From NCBI GenBank assembly GCA_016721945.1, contig JADKHC010000042.1, forward strand, positions 1 through 64,000: a stretch of DNA of 64,000 nt, written 5' to 3'. The position numbers and the translations under genes are program-made. Within the stretch, counting starts at the first letter, position 1; the number at the start of each line of letters is the position of its first letter. The notes under the pieces were generated by a model, which was not told the origin of the DNA, did no database searches, and was given only the letters and a program-made list of their open reading frames with translations. The stretch is from Verrucomicrobiota bacterium (lineage in GTDB: Bacteria > Verrucomicrobiota > Verrucomicrobiia > Opitutales > Opitutaceae). This document shows positions 19,479 to 30,500 of the stretch, piece after piece.

Positions 19479-22400
19479 TTACGAATATATTGCGCAACTT
19501 CTGTCGGGTTTTCGAAATCGGAGCAGGGCCGCGGCAACAAGTGCTGTGCAAAACCAGCGACCGGCAGCGCCGCCGCCACCACTGGAACCGTTTGTTGGTG
19601 TGTTCGAAGTTCCTCCAGACGACGAGGAACTGCTGCTGGAGGAAGAAGAACTGCTCGATGTCGTACTGGAACCCGAAGAGGACGAGCTGCTTGAACTGGA
19701 TGAAGAACTGCTGGAGCTGGATGAGGAGGAACTGGACGAGCTGGAACTGCTCGACGAGGAACTGGAACTTGATGACGAGCTAGAGGAAGAACTGGAGCTG
19801 GAAGACGAGCCCACGTATTCATCTGCGCCGATCTCGTAAGCCGAACCAGTCGGACGGGGATCTCCTTCGATGTCGTCGGTCACTTGGGCGATCGTTGTGC
19901 CTGCGTTCAATACATTGTTTGCAGCGGCGAGGGCGGTTGCGGTCAGGTGCAGATCGCAGCTGGCGGTATTGACGAACCAAGCCGCCTGCGCGGTGGTCAG
20001 GTTCGATGCGGTGGTGCCCGTGGCACCATCGAGAGCCGCCACCGTTTTATTGGCGAGGTTGTTTCGAATCAGGGCACCGGTCGTTCCGGCGTACCGGTAT
20101 TCGATGGCATTGGCGTAGCTGCCGACCGAATACACGGTGTTGTTGTCGACTCTGGCTCCGGTTGCCGATTCGAGGCTGATGGCCGGTCCGGGATGGCTGC
20201 CGGTGGCGCGGTTGTCGGCGATGAAGTTGTTTTGGATCTGTCCGCCGGTGTGAGTCGAGGCAGAGCCGACTCCGAATTGAACAGCGCGGTCGCAGTTCAG
20301 GAAGAAATTATTGGTGACCGTTGTGCTGCTTGCCCCGGCAAAGAAACGCACGGCAGGCTCGCCGGTGAGCGTTGCGCCGGCCATTCCGGTGAAAATATTA
20401 CCGGTCACGGTCCAGCCCGAGCAACCGGAACCATAGATTTGCGACAATGCGGGGGCTGGGGCGGTGGAGGTGGTGAAGGAACAATTCTCAATCAGGCCGT
20501 TGTGCGAAGACGGTTCGATGGCGATGGCATGATTGCGCGCGTTGTCGAAACGTATCCGGTCGATCACGACATTATCGGCGTTAACGGTGAGTACAGCTCC
20601 GGTGCTCATACCTGCGGCATTGAGCACAACGGCACTGCCGGTGGACGAAGCACTGATTACAGTGTCTTTGGCCGTGATGGTCGGCAGGGGCGAATTCACC
20701 GTGTACGTGCCGGGGGAAAGCATGATCGTTGTGGTGGCGGAGGGGCTCGCGTTCGCGTTGTTGATTGCCGTGATCAAGCCGGAAACTGACACGACACCCA
20801 CCGTCGTCGGACCGGACCCTTGAGTCGTAACCTGTACAACCATGCTCTTCGCGCTCTCGTTGCCAGCAGCATCCACGGCCGAAACATAGTATCTATACTC
20901 GGTGGATTTGGTCAGCCCAGTATCGCTGTAGGAGTTAGTGGTCGCAGTTCCGATATGGGTGAGGGCGTTGATGACCAAACCACGGTAGATCTTGTAGCCG
21001 GTGACGCCGATATTGTCGATAGAGGCTGTCCAAGTAAGCGACGTCGTCGTGGGCGAGGTAGCGGTAACGCTCAGGTTGGACGGCGCGGTGGGCGCAGCGA
21101 TGTCGCCAGTCAAAACATACAGCGCGTCAATCGTGGTGCTGGCGATGATAGAAGCAGAATCGCGAGCGGTGACAGTGATGATATTGTGGCCCGGGGCTAG
21201 ATCGATGCCGTCAACATTCCATGAAGTGGTGCCCAAGGCGATGCCCCGGCCGCCGCGGTCGTTGGACCAGGTGATGGCCTTCACGGTTTTGCCGGTCCCA
21301 GGTGCTGCCGAACCAGTGAGGGCGATGGTGGCGTCCGCAACGCTGACTGCTCCGGTTGTTGTCGGTGTTTTAATCACGACGGTCGGGGCCGTCAGGTTGG
21401 CGCCGAGCGGAATGTTCCAGAAGGAATCGTTGACGGTGGTGACGCCGCCCGCGCCTGGATTGTTATCGCCCCAGGACGAACCAGTGACAACCGCCATAAA
21501 CTGAATGGCACTACTGGTTACGGTGGCACCGCTGACGCTCCAGGTGTTTGTCCCGGTCGCGAGTGCATACGTGCTCGTATCGATGCCGGCCTGACCGGTC
21601 GCGGGCGTGAAAGTCCAGTTTACCTTGGTAACGCCACCGGGCATGGCGGCGGTGCCGGCGACGTTGCGGGTGGTGGTGATCGGACCGGTCACGAATCCTC
21701 CGGCCGGATTGGTGATTGAGGCTAGTATCGGTCCGGCCATCGGTTGGTTGCGGCGTTGCGCCATCATCCAGGCCATGAGGTAAGGATTGGCGTAGGCGGT
21801 GAAGGCGATCATGTGATCACCCGAATCGTAACGGGTGTAGACGACGCGACCTCCGGCGATCCGAGTTCCGCTCACAGCGCTGTCGCTGCCTGAAACGTTA
21901 ACCGCGCCGTCGTTTTTCGCGTGGAAACACCAGATAGGAACGCTAGCGAGGCGTTCGAAATTGCTCGCTCCGCCGCCGGACACTGGCACCGCAGCGGCAA
22001 AAACGAAGGGATGCAGGGCCAGGATCTTCCAAGTACCATAACCGCCCATCGAGGGGCCTGTGACGTAAACGCGATTGAGGTCGATGGAGTATTTTGTCGC
22101 AAGGTCGCGAATCGCACGAACGACCTGTCCGAGGTTGTTGGCATTCCAGCCGTCTGTTCCGTTATTGGCCTGAGGAACAAGCAGGAAGCATGGAGAACTT
22201 GTCCGGTTAGCATCGATCATCCCAAACGCGCCAATGCCGTTAGTGGTAAGCTGCGCTTCGTTGTCGGTACCGACCTCGTAGGAGCCGTGGAGAAACAAGA
22301 TAACCGGATACGCGTTGGCCGATTTGTAATTTTCCGGCAGCAGAAGCCGATAAGGCAGGTCATAAGGCTCCGTGCCAGTTTTCAGCTCCTTGCCGTAAAG

Positions 22401-22529
22401 AAAATCGGAAGGCCCGAACGCTTTTGCCGAAACACCAAATAGTGATAAAATAAGGGTAAAACCGATGGCAACGATGCGGGGCAAAACTAAGTTTATACGC
22501 GGCTGCAGCTGGATTTGGAGCTTTTGCAT
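19479..22529 (-). CDS. Secreted esterase / fnIII / beta-helix fusion with GlyGly-type tail
   Basis: 1016 residues from ATG 22529; an in-frame ATG at 22556 would add nine, and neither has a clear ribosome site. After the signal peptide, residues ~36-263 form an alpha/beta-hydrolase of the PHB-depolymerase/feruloyl-esterase kind. It has 'PVILFLHGSYEVGTDN' (oxyanion region), the nucleophile box TGPSMGGYGTW, an acid-bearing 'PIWCFHAKNDGAVNVSG', and a His in 'YDSGDHMIAF'. Two Ig-like segments (~273-473), a fibronectin type III domain (~480-566) and a right-handed beta-helix (~576-896) follow. The beta-helix ends in 'GSAYEIGADEY', a choice-of-anchor-like closing motif. Poly-Ser, GSSGGGG, a helix and an R/K tail end the protein. 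It likely deacylates an ester-decorated polysaccharide outside the cell; the substrate is not shown. A broken paralogue lies at 6102-8391. Confidence 0.88.
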   Translation of the reverse strand: MQKLQIQLQPRINLVLPRIVAIGFTLILSLFGVSAKAFGPSDFLYGKELKTGTEPYDLPYRLLLPENYKSANAYPVILFLHGSYEVGTDNEAQLTTNGIGAFGMIDANRTSSPCFLLVPQANNGTDGWNANNLGQVVRAIRDLATKYSIDLNRVYVTGPSMGGYGTWKILALHPFVFAAAVPVSGGGASNFERLASVPIWCFHAKNDGAVNVSGSDSAVSGTRIAGGRVVYTRYDSGDHMIAFTAYANPYLMAWMMAQRRNQPMAGPILASITNPAGGFVTGPITTTRNVAGTAAMPGGVTKVNWTFTPATGQAGIDTSTYALATGTNTWSVSGATVTSSAIQFMAVVTGSSWGDNNPGAGGVTTVNDSFWNIPLGANLTAPTVVIKTPTTTGAVSVADATIALTGSAAPGTGKTVKAITWSNDRGGRGIALGTTSWNVDGIDLAPGHNIITVTARDSASIIASTTIDALYVLTGDIAAPTAPSNLSVTATSPTTTSLTWTASIDNIGVTGYKIYRGLVINALTHIGTATTNSYSDTGLTKSTEYRYYVSAVDAAGNESAKSMVVQVTTQGSGPTTVGVVSVSGLITAINNANASPSATTTIMLSPGTYTVNSPLPTITAKDTVISASSTGSAVVLNAAGMSTGAVLTVNADNVVIDRIRFDNARNHAIAIEPSSHNGLIENCSFTTSTAPAPALSQIYGSGCSGWTVTGNIFTGMAGATLTGEPAVRFFAGASSTTVTNNFFLNCDRAVQFGVGSASTHTGGQIQNNFIADNRATGSHPGPAISLESATGARVDNNTVYSVGSYANAIEYRYAGTTGALIRNNLANKTVAALDGATGTTASNLTTAQAAWFVNTASCDLHLTATALAAANNVLNAGTTIAQVTDDIEGDPRPTGSAYEIGADEYVGSSSSSSSSSSSSSSSSSSSSSSSSSSSSSSSSSSSSSSSSSSSSSGSSTTSSSSSSSSSSSSSSGGTSNTPTNGSSGGGGAAGRWFCTALVAAALLRFRKPDRSCAIYS

Positions 22530-22677
22530 AGTTTGAGAAGGTCTTTCTTCAACCATGGGCCAAAAGACGTAAACCTTAACCCTCCTAAACCCCTATTTTG
22601 ATACTGCCATTACAAATCAGCGACGGCGCTCAGAGCTTGCTGCCGATCGGCGTTCATCCTAAAAACAGCAGTTATTT

Positions 22678-23238
22678 AACCGCTAATTATCGCTAATCGC
22701 CGCTAATTTCGGAAGTTATACCAACAGCCCCAAGCTATCAGACTTTGAACAGAAGATAACAAAGAGAACGAAGGCCTCCTGGTACTTCCTAGATCTCTTC
22801 GTTACCTTCGTTTTCTTCTGTAAAATTCCTGAAATTCAGACCAGCCAAAGATCAACTTTAGTATAAAAGCATAGGGTCATTGGTATTATTAATCCGGCAA
22901 CAAGACAGCGCCGCATTGTGCCAAGTTGCATTCAGGCGTATCCAAATGGCCCAAGGTAGGGACGACCCCCCCGGGTCGTCCGTCAACGTTGCCTGCGAAT
23001 GGCGTGGGCGCAACCGGACGGCCCGGCGGTCCGTCCCTACCCATCGAACACCGACAGTGTTTATACGTTTGAATGCAATCTGGTATTACATCACCCACCC
23101 CGCTCGTGCTGAGGTCTGAAAACAGGCGCTTTCCCTTCGCCGGATTAATAGTCACCGGTATACGCTGCAAAGGTGTTCACCTGACAGATGAAAACGTGTT
23201 TTTATCGATGTCTCTGATTTAGCGATAATTAGCGGTTT
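22678..23238. repeat. Nested palindromic intergenic region
   Basis: Four nested inverted-repeat pairs share roughly one centre. The outermost is AACCGCTAATTATCGCTAAT (22678-22697) against ATTTAGCGATAATTAGCGGT (from 23217). Next is GGTATTATTAATCCGGC (22882-22898) against GCCGGATTAATAGTCACC (23139-23156). Then TTGCATTCAGGCGTAT (22926-22941) against ATACGTTTGAATGCAA (23063-23078). Innermost is GTAGGGACG (22956-22964) against CGTCCCTAC (23032-23040). The 22744-22828 palindrome lies in the left arm only. This fills the gap between two exoprotein genes; no gene is visible in it. Confidence 0.6.
22744..22828 (+). repeat. 85-bp palindromic repeat, copy 1
   Basis: A self-complementary sequence starting TTTGAACAGAAGATAACAAA and ending TTCGTTTTCTTCTGTAAAAT. 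A related copy in the opposite orientation occurs at 46614-46689. Both lie next to poly-Ser exoprotein genes. Confidence 0.6.
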
Positions 23239-23293
23239 CAACTGCGAAATTAAGGTTCATCCTGTTGGGTTCGGCCTATGCTGACCTTTATTA

Positions 23294-25483
23294 TTACCGA
23301 ACCCAACGCCGCAGAGACCTGTGTTTTCGGAACAACACAGGGACAATCACGAATGTCATCCAGAGCGGAAGCGCACCGCCACCACCACCACCCTGACTTC
23401 CGCTAGACGACACGCCGCCACCAGAGCTAGACGAACTGGAACTGCTGGAGCTCGAAGAGGACGATGAAGAACCAGAGCTGCTCGAAGACGAGCTGCCGCT
23501 GGAGGAACTTGAACCTGAGGAAGACGAACTCGACGATGAGCTGGTTAAGCCGAACCGCTTTAAACCGGGAATTTCGAAGACCAAGGTATCGTTCGCCTCG
23601 ACGGTGATCGGCACACTGGCGGTTTGGTTGGTCACGCTAAACGGAATGGTCGGCGCACCGAGCAGGCCGATGCAGTAGAAGCTGCCATCCTGCACTTGGG
23701 TGAATTCAATAGTTCCGGTGCTGGCGGTGCTTTCGGAGTTGGTCACCAGTACGATGACGCTGTCGTTTTGGTCCACGAAGCCGATGCAGTTGAGTCTGGT
23801 GCCTTTGACTCGAAGAGGGCCGGCGGCCAGGGCTTTGGCGGGCTCCTGTACGGGATCGATGACTGGGGCGATGGCTTCGAGTATGGCGCGTTCGGCTGCG
23901 GGGAGACGATCCAGATCATAGACCAACCATGCCGTAGGCCTATTGGCGAGCGGCAGTTTGCTCACATCCACGGCATCGCTAACCCAGTAGCCGAGGTTAA
24001 GACCTTGGACGACACCCGCCCTGGGATAGTTAGGCCCCTTAACCCGACCGGTGCCGTACAAGAGGTTTTCGATGACATAGTAATAGTTGGGCGTGTCGGT
24101 ATTAGGAGGCGGCGGTGCTTCGAAGCTGTGCTCGATATTGACCGAGTAATAGAAGGCCGGGCCAAAAGGGTGACGCGGAATATGCCCCCAGATGGCATTC
24201 ATTTGGTCGGCATTGGTACCGCCCGCATCCCAGAAGGAGCGCATGAAAGCCTGCGCCGCACGGCGTACCGAACCATCACTGTTAGCCATGTGCGTCCATC
24301 CTGCGGTGAGCCAGGTGTGCTTAAGATATTTCCAGCCGAGATCATTGCTCCAGCCAGCGCGAGCCACTGCGCCCCAGTAGTCGCCAATATCCGCATCCAG
24401 CATGATACCGATGGGAACATCGGGGGCACGACAGGCGGTGCTGCCAAGGGAGGCGGTTGCAGTCCAATCGGGTGGCGTGTCGCGGTCTCCAGCGGATTGG
24501 ATTTCCACGAGGAAGAACCAGTACTTACCGGGAAGTTGTTGAGCGCAGACGCGAGGGTCATTTCCAAACCTCCGCGAGATACCCGGCGAACTGGCGATCT
24601 GACCGCCCAGCATGGGAACTTTGCCGCCAGCCAAAATGGTTTTACCCATGCTCACCATGAAGTCGGTCTGCCGGAGATTGATGAAATCGATCCACTGAGG
24701 CAGGAAATTCTGAACAATGTCATCGTGGCGCTCGGCCACAGTATTACCGAGCACCGTAACCTTCGCCCACGCCGCAAAACTATCCATGACGCGGGGATGC
24801 CAGTCGGTGCCGACATTTATTCCGATGAAATAATCCGCCGCGTAAATACCACGGCAGTTTATATCCAGAGCGAGGCGGCCCATGCGCTCCCCAGCCCAAG
24901 TGCCGAAGGTCTGAGTAGGAGCTCCAGCGGGCAGATCGGCTGCCAGCATGGGCATCAAGAAAGAGATGTAACCTTGGCCTGGATACGCGATGGCACCGGC
25001 ACTGTTCAAAGCAAAGTAGTCGTCCTTGCGCGGGTTCATCCAGGCAGCATATTGCTTGTAACCATCCCGCTGACTGAGGTCGGGCAAGTTGCGGGCAACA
25101 TCGCCGCCGTTGGCCATGGTTAGATCTATGCCCCACGCCACCGCCCCCATCAACGGCACCTGGCCGTTGGCCTCGGCTCCGGCTGCACCCGCAATCATAT
25201 CCTGATGAGCATCTTTATACTCCTGCACGTTTTCCCAAAACAACTGCTCAGGCCAAGCACCTCCGGCCGCGCCCCAAGGGTGAGCATAAACTCCACCTTT
25301 CTCAAAAATGAACGGCGGACGATCTGCACTGACGCCAGCGGCCGGGCCAATCGTGACCGGTGTGGGCGACGACGCTGCACTGGCACTTATGCCAGCAATA
25401 CACACTAATAAGGATAGTAGTCTCTGGCCATGAGCCGTCACCCGGTGATGACGTCGTGTAGTTGAGGCGTGAAGTAGGTTCAT
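23294..25483 (-). CDS. Glycosidase-like exoprotein with GlyGly-type tail
   Basis: 729 residues with an N-terminal signal peptide (RLLSLLVCIAGISASA). The body (~50-640) has features that could fit a TIM-barrel glycosidase: aromatic- and acid-rich segments such as 'EQLFWENVQEYKDAHQDM', 'MGAVAWGIDLTM' and 'GRLALDINCRGIYAADYFIG', followed by a beta-rich domain with 'GFVDQNDSVIVLVTN' near the end. I cannot assign a CAZy family or name catalytic residues with confidence. Poly-Ser runs, a GGGVSSSGSQ spacer, Gly6, a hydrophobic helix and a basic end (FRKHRSLRRWVR) close it. The next exoprotein gene upstream ends only 15 bases away (25499), so the two are probably co-transcribed. Confidence 0.82.
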   Translation of the reverse strand: MNLLHASTTRRHHRVTAHGQRLLSLLVCIAGISASAASSPTPVTIGPAAGVSADRPPFIFEKGGVYAHPWGAAGGAWPEQLFWENVQEYKDAHQDMIAGAAGAEANGQVPLMGAVAWGIDLTMANGGDVARNLPDLSQRDGYKQYAAWMNPRKDDYFALNSAGAIAYPGQGYISFLMPMLAADLPAGAPTQTFGTWAGERMGRLALDINCRGIYAADYFIGINVGTDWHPRVMDSFAAWAKVTVLGNTVAERHDDIVQNFLPQWIDFINLRQTDFMVSMGKTILAGGKVPMLGGQIASSPGISRRFGNDPRVCAQQLPGKYWFFLVEIQSAGDRDTPPDWTATASLGSTACRAPDVPIGIMLDADIGDYWGAVARAGWSNDLGWKYLKHTWLTAGWTHMANSDGSVRRAAQAFMRSFWDAGGTNADQMNAIWGHIPRHPFGPAFYYSVNIEHSFEAPPPPNTDTPNYYYVIENLLYGTGRVKGPNYPRAGVVQGLNLGYWVSDAVDVSKLPLANRPTAWLVYDLDRLPAAERAILEAIAPVIDPVQEPAKALAAGPLRVKGTRLNCIGFVDQNDSVIVLVTNSESTASTGTIEFTQVQDGSFYCIGLLGAPTIPFSVTNQTASVPITVEANDTLVFEIPGLKRFGLTSSSSSSSSSGSSSSSGSSSSSSSGSSSSSSSSSSSSSSSSGGGVSSSGSQGGGGGGALPLWMTFVIVPVLFRKHRSLRRWVR

Positions 25484-25498
25484 GGAAGAATGGAAAGG

Positions 25499-27421
25499 CT
25501 AAAGACTCGATAGCGAGCGGTTGCGGCACTTGTAGGTTTTCAGAATGGCCATGCTGGCGATAGCAACTAGATAGACATAGGTCGGCGCACCGCCGCCGCC
25601 GTCACTGCCAACACCGGTAGCACCGCTGGAAGACGAACTGCTGGAGCTGGACGAAGAGGAACTACTGCTCGACGAAGACGAACTTGAACTGCTCGAAGAA
25701 CTTGAGCTGCTGCTTGATGAAGCGCCTGACGAACTCGACGAACTGGAAGTCGACGGAGTCGTCACGTTAGCCGTGGCAGATTTGGCTGAAACATTTCCCG
25801 CCGCGTCGTAGGCGTTAACTGAATACGCATAGGCAGTCGCAGCATTGAGGCCGGTGTCGGAATAGGAATTGGTTGGGGCATTGCCGATAAAAGCACCGCC
25901 ACGGTAAACGCCATAGCCCGTCACGCCGAAGTCATCGGCCGAAGCCGTCCAGGCGAGAGTCGCTGTCGTCGCAGAAGTCGCCGTTGCGGTGAGATTCTGC
26001 GGAACGGTGGGGACGCTTATATCGGGAGGCGTTATGATAAGGTGGATATTGGCGATTGGGCTTAGGTAGGGTGCGAGTACCACCGTGCTGTCGTCGGGAA
26101 TACTTTCTGTGAGGATGGCGACCGCTTGGATTGTTGAGGTTGCAGTGATGGTGATCGGACCGGAATAGACTGTGCCAGCCGTATTGGAGGGAGGAGTACC
26201 GTCGGTCGTGTAGCGAATAACCTCATTGGCGCTGGACGCGTTGATCGAAAGGATTTGCTGACCGCTGTACGTTCCCGTGGTGAGGCCGAAGGAGGGCGAG
26301 GCGATCGTCGGAATAGGCGTATTAAGTGGATCGTTATTGGTGCCAGAGCCGAGCGCGCCACGTGTGGGATTGAACGTGGCGTAACGGCCTCCACCTTCTC
26401 CAGACCACGTCATTTCAGAAAATGATGCTGCGGCCCCATCGGTGGCGGATAAGGCGGTGGCGTAGAGTTTGGCTCCGGCAGGGTTGAGCGCGTAATCGTC
26501 GTAGAGCGTTACGCCGATGTTGGCGTTCTGGATGTTGATCATCGCACCGGATAATTGGTCGGCGATGACGTTTTTGAGTTCGACAGAATGGCCGTAGCTT
26601 TGCCCATCGACGGCGTGCTGTTGGTAAAGTTTGAAGGCCGAACCACCGTTGGTCAGCGAAAGGCAGCGTACGTTGGCGATTTGGACATGGTCGGCACGGC
26701 AATAGAGCCCGGAATTGCCGAGACCGGAGGGCAAACCGTCTTCGGGGAGAGGTTGCACTGCACCGGAGTAGTCCTGCGTGCAGTTAATAACTTTGATGTT
26801 GTGCGCGCCCTCTTTGGCATCCCATCCGTCGTTGCGGGTGTTAGTGACGTAGCAATTGTAGAAGGTTATATAACCGGAGGCATCGGGTTGATTATTATAC
26901 CAGTTGCTGTCCGCGTCACCGATGTAGAAACCTTCGCCGTAGGCAGTGCCGGGGCCGAAGATGGACAGGCCGGTGTTGCGGGCGGTGCATTCAATAAAGA
27001 GCCAGTACTGACTGGGGGTGTTCGAGACGTTGCCAGAGGTGGGATGGTGGATTTTAAAGGCTTCTTCCTGTGTGCCGTCCACGTGTACGCGTCGGGCGAT
27101 GCCGTGACTGGCTCCTGCGACCATGAAACCTTTCTTGTAGTTGCGTATGCTCAGATTCTCAAAGCGGTAGTAATTGTTTAGGACGGTGATACCGTAGCCC
27201 ACACCTACCCCTTGAAGGATGGCAGTGCCGTCGCCGCGAATAGTGATCGGGGCATCTCGTGTGCCGTCGTTGTAGGTCTTGAAGACCCCTGAATGTGTTC
27301 CTGAAACAATGATCACATCACCCGGTGCAGCCTGGCGGAGAGCGGTGTCGAGTGCATCGACTGCGCGAAGCGAAAGCGTTGAGATAGCCAACGCAGCGAG
27401 AAGCCGGAAAGAGTATCTCAT
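25499..27421 (-). CDS. Beta-helix exoprotein with chitobiase-type and fnIII domains, GlyGly-type tail
   Basis: 640 residues from ATG 27421 (MRYSFRLLAALAISTLSLRA signal peptide); the longer frame would start at a GTG at 27460. Residues ~30-330 are a right-handed parallel beta-helix of the pectate-lyase-like superfamily ('APITIRGDGTAILQGVGVGY', then repeated N-x-x-V/I strands). A chitobiase/beta-hexosaminidase C-terminal-like domain follows (~373-457, with 'EVIRYTTDGTPPSNTAGTVY'). A fibronectin type III domain (~474-553) is similar to the one in the neighbour at 27578 ('FGVTGYGVYRGG' in both). Poly-Ser, GSDGGGG, a hydrophobic helix and a K/R-containing end complete it. It is probably a secreted polysaccharide lyase or binding protein; catalytic residues were not identified. 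Confidence 0.85.
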   Translation of the reverse strand: MRYSFRLLAALAISTLSLRAVDALDTALRQAAPGDVIIVSGTHSGVFKTYNDGTRDAPITIRGDGTAILQGVGVGYGITVLNNYYRFENLSIRNYKKGFMVAGASHGIARRVHVDGTQEEAFKIHHPTSGNVSNTPSQYWLFIECTARNTGLSIFGPGTAYGEGFYIGDADSNWYNNQPDASGYITFYNCYVTNTRNDGWDAKEGAHNIKVINCTQDYSGAVQPLPEDGLPSGLGNSGLYCRADHVQIANVRCLSLTNGGSAFKLYQQHAVDGQSYGHSVELKNVIADQLSGAMINIQNANIGVTLYDDYALNPAGAKLYATALSATDGAAASFSEMTWSGEGGGRYATFNPTRGALGSGTNNDPLNTPIPTIASPSFGLTTGTYSGQQILSINASSANEVIRYTTDGTPPSNTAGTVYSGPITITATSTIQAVAILTESIPDDSTVVLAPYLSPIANIHLIITPPDISVPTVPQNLTATATSATTATLAWTASADDFGVTGYGVYRGGAFIGNAPTNSYSDTGLNAATAYAYSVNAYDAAGNVSAKSATANVTTPSTSSSSSSSGASSSSSSSSSSSSSSSSSSSSSSSSSSSSSSSSGATGVGSDGGGGAPTYVYLVAIASMAILKTYKCRNRSLSSL

Positions 27422-27577
27422 GCCGAACCAATAATTAGTTTTCAGACCGGATATTTTCACCTAGAGGAAAGATGGATCAGATTCGCTGAGGCGAAATATA
27501 ACGATGCCTGGCGCCGAGGCATTGGTTGGTTTTTTGTTTGCTTTCAAATGGCCACGCCCTTGAGCGTCGGCGAGAGT

Positions 27578-30500
27578 TTAGCCCCTGCGACTGCGGCGTT
27601 TTCGTAGAGCGGCCAGGCTGGCGATAGCAACAAGATAGGCATAGGTCGGCGCACCACCGCCTCCCCCACTACCACCTGATGGCGCGCCACCACTAGAGCT
27701 AGACGAACTGGAACTGCTAGAGCTTGAGGAGGACGAACTGGAGCTGCTTGATGACGAAGAGCTCGAGGAGGAACTACTACTCGATGAACTGGAGGACGAG
27801 CTCGACGATGACGACGAACTTGAGCTGCTGCTTGATGAAGCGCCTGACGAGCTCGACGAACTGGAGGACGCCAGAGTCGTCACATTGGCGGAGGTAGATT
27901 TAGCCGAAACATTTCCCGCCGCGTCGTAGGCAGTAACTGAATACGTGTAGGCGGTCGAAGCACTGAGGCCGGTGTCGGAATAGGAATTGGTTGTGGCATT
28001 GCCGACCAATGTGCCTCCACGGTAGACACCGTAGCCAGTCACGCCGAATAAATCGGCCGAAGCGGTCCAGATGAGCGATACGGCCGTCGCCGAGGTCGCC
28101 GTAGCGGAAAGACTCATCGGAACACTCGGGGGATAAAGGTCATCCGGCCTCCAGCGGTATGCCATGACCTTCGCACCGCCATCGTCTTCCACCGTGATGA
28201 TCTTCCAGCCCGCGATATCGTTGGTGACGGATATCCCGTTCACGACATCCACGGCACCACAACTGCCACCGACCTCATCGCCAGGTACAATAAAGTCCAC
28301 CTGATGACCATCAGCCGCGCTGTAGATTGTAACTTCGCCACGGCGTCGGGAATCTTTTCCGTGATCCAGATACGCCATGTAGATATAATCTTCGTCGGCT
28401 GTGAAGGACCAAGGTAATGTCATGGGCCAACTCGTAGTATCCAAATGGATATTTGAACCTTCGCCTGCTGCGTAGAATCCCGTATCGGCGATATAGGCCA
28501 GCTTGCGATTTGCGGCATCCCGGAAATGGTCGTAACGGTAGATTTTTGACCCGTAGTAGCTGTCAGCTGAAGCGGCAAAATACATCGTGTCAGTCTTGGC
28601 GATGTACTTCAACCGGGCAGCACCGGCATTTTCTCCTGTCGGCAGGTTCGTGAACGGCACATCAAAGTGCTGCGGGTTGGCAAAATCGTAGATCGGCACA
28701 CCCTTCGTATCCAAGCCCTGGCAGGCCCAATACGCCACACCGCCATCACCTCCGGCTCCAGCTGAAGCGATGCCAGACCCTCCGTACCAGATGCCGCCGT
28801 CATCATCGATGTCGACACCTTGGGAGTAGATTGTCCAGTTATTCCAAGTACCGAACTCGCTCTTATCGACCTTCGCATCACCGTTCGTATCACGCCAAAA
28901 CCAGCGGATGCGCTTATTGGGCTCGTTGTCGGTCCAAAGCGGATGGTCCTTAAATGGCGAGACTGGATCGATATCCAAGGACTTATCAATGAAATTGACG
29001 TAACCTGCTGGAACCGCGATTTCGCTACCATCAACCATCCGCCAGATACCGACCAAAGAGCCAACCATGTTGGTCATAAAGAGGATCTCCTTGCCCTGAA
29101 TACGGCGTACCCAGCTGCACGTGTAAGACCCAACTACACGCGGGTCCTGAGTATAGCGGAAAGGATCAAGCGTAACACCAGTCCACTTCCAACTCTTTCC
29201 GGGAGCTTGGCTGTAGTCCATGGTTACGTGTTTTCCGTTCATGTACATCTCCGTGCCGAACGACGAGGGATCCGCGGCCGCTGTTTGCACGAAGCAGCCG
29301 AGGCTCTGCCATAACAGCGTCTTGCCGTCGGCCGAGTACATGCGCAGATCGGTGCCGCCTGTCTGCAACGAAGGCATGCCGGCACAGCCCACGTAAATAT
29401 GTCCAGCGTCATCATGCGCGATGCCACGCGGCCCCCAAAAGCGGAAATCGCCCGTGCGGCCCGAAACCGGCCCCGCATAAACACCACCCTTTTCGCCGAA
29501 GGTCGCGACTGGCGTGGTCAACGACTGGGTAAGATCGAAAATTTTGATGTTTTGGTCGGGGCCGTTGTCAGCGATCCATAACCGCCCCGTAGCGTCAAAG
29601 TCCACCGCCGTGGGGTCTTCCACCGCACGGATTGCCCGGCCGTCACTCAATGACACGTATGGCCCCGTCGCATCCGTAGGCGGCGGCGCGAGGAGGAACG
29701 AAGCGTAGGTAAAGTTAAAGAAACGCCCGTAGTAGTTCTTGATCGTCGCGGTGACGCCGCTCTTGGAATCCGTGGACACCGATGAATTGATCTGCGGCGT
29801 CGTGAACTGTGATTGAGCCCCTTTGCCGATTCGCTGGCCTCCGTAATAGACAGCCCCAAAATTTTTATCCGGTCGAGTGGGATCGCCGAGTGCATTCCCC
29901 ATTCCCGTTTCGTCGTACTGGGTAAGCACCCAAACCACCGGAATACCGCCCAAGTTGTTATCTACAACGATGCCGATGTCGGTGAGGAAATTACCGGCAT
30001 TGCCATTCCAAGCCATCGTGTCGGCCAAGGTCTGTGGATAAAAACTGGGCGAACCGGGACGGCCACCGGTGTTGCCGAGCCAGTGGGTCTCCAACGCATG
30101 GTGGACCGTGCCTGGCACTACCGTAAGCGTGAAAGTCGCCGTGGCCTTCTGATTGCGACTGGAGGCCTCAACAGTGATTATACTGGTGCCCTGCTGCGTG
30201 GGCGTACCGGCGATGGAGCCGTCGCTGTTGAAAGTCAGACCGGCGGGCAGGCTGCCGGTCTTGATCGCGTAAGTGGTGGCAGGAAGCCCTGGCACGTCAT
30301 TCACCACTGCGGGAAAGACGGCGAGCATTGGCTGTCCTTGGAGAATGGTTCGGCTTGGATAAGCCAGAATCAGGTCGTTGGCAGGCGTCACGACAAAGAC
30401 CACACTGGCCTTCACGGTGACGCCACTGTTCGTAGCCTGGATCGTGTGCGTGTAAACACCCGGCTTCACGAAAGTCGTGGGATTCACCACGGGAAGGTCC

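Noticed and set aside
23624..25123. A 499-codon open frame antisense to the glycosidase-like exoprotein
   Set aside because: The minus-strand gene has a signal peptide, domains and the family tail; the antisense product shows none of these.
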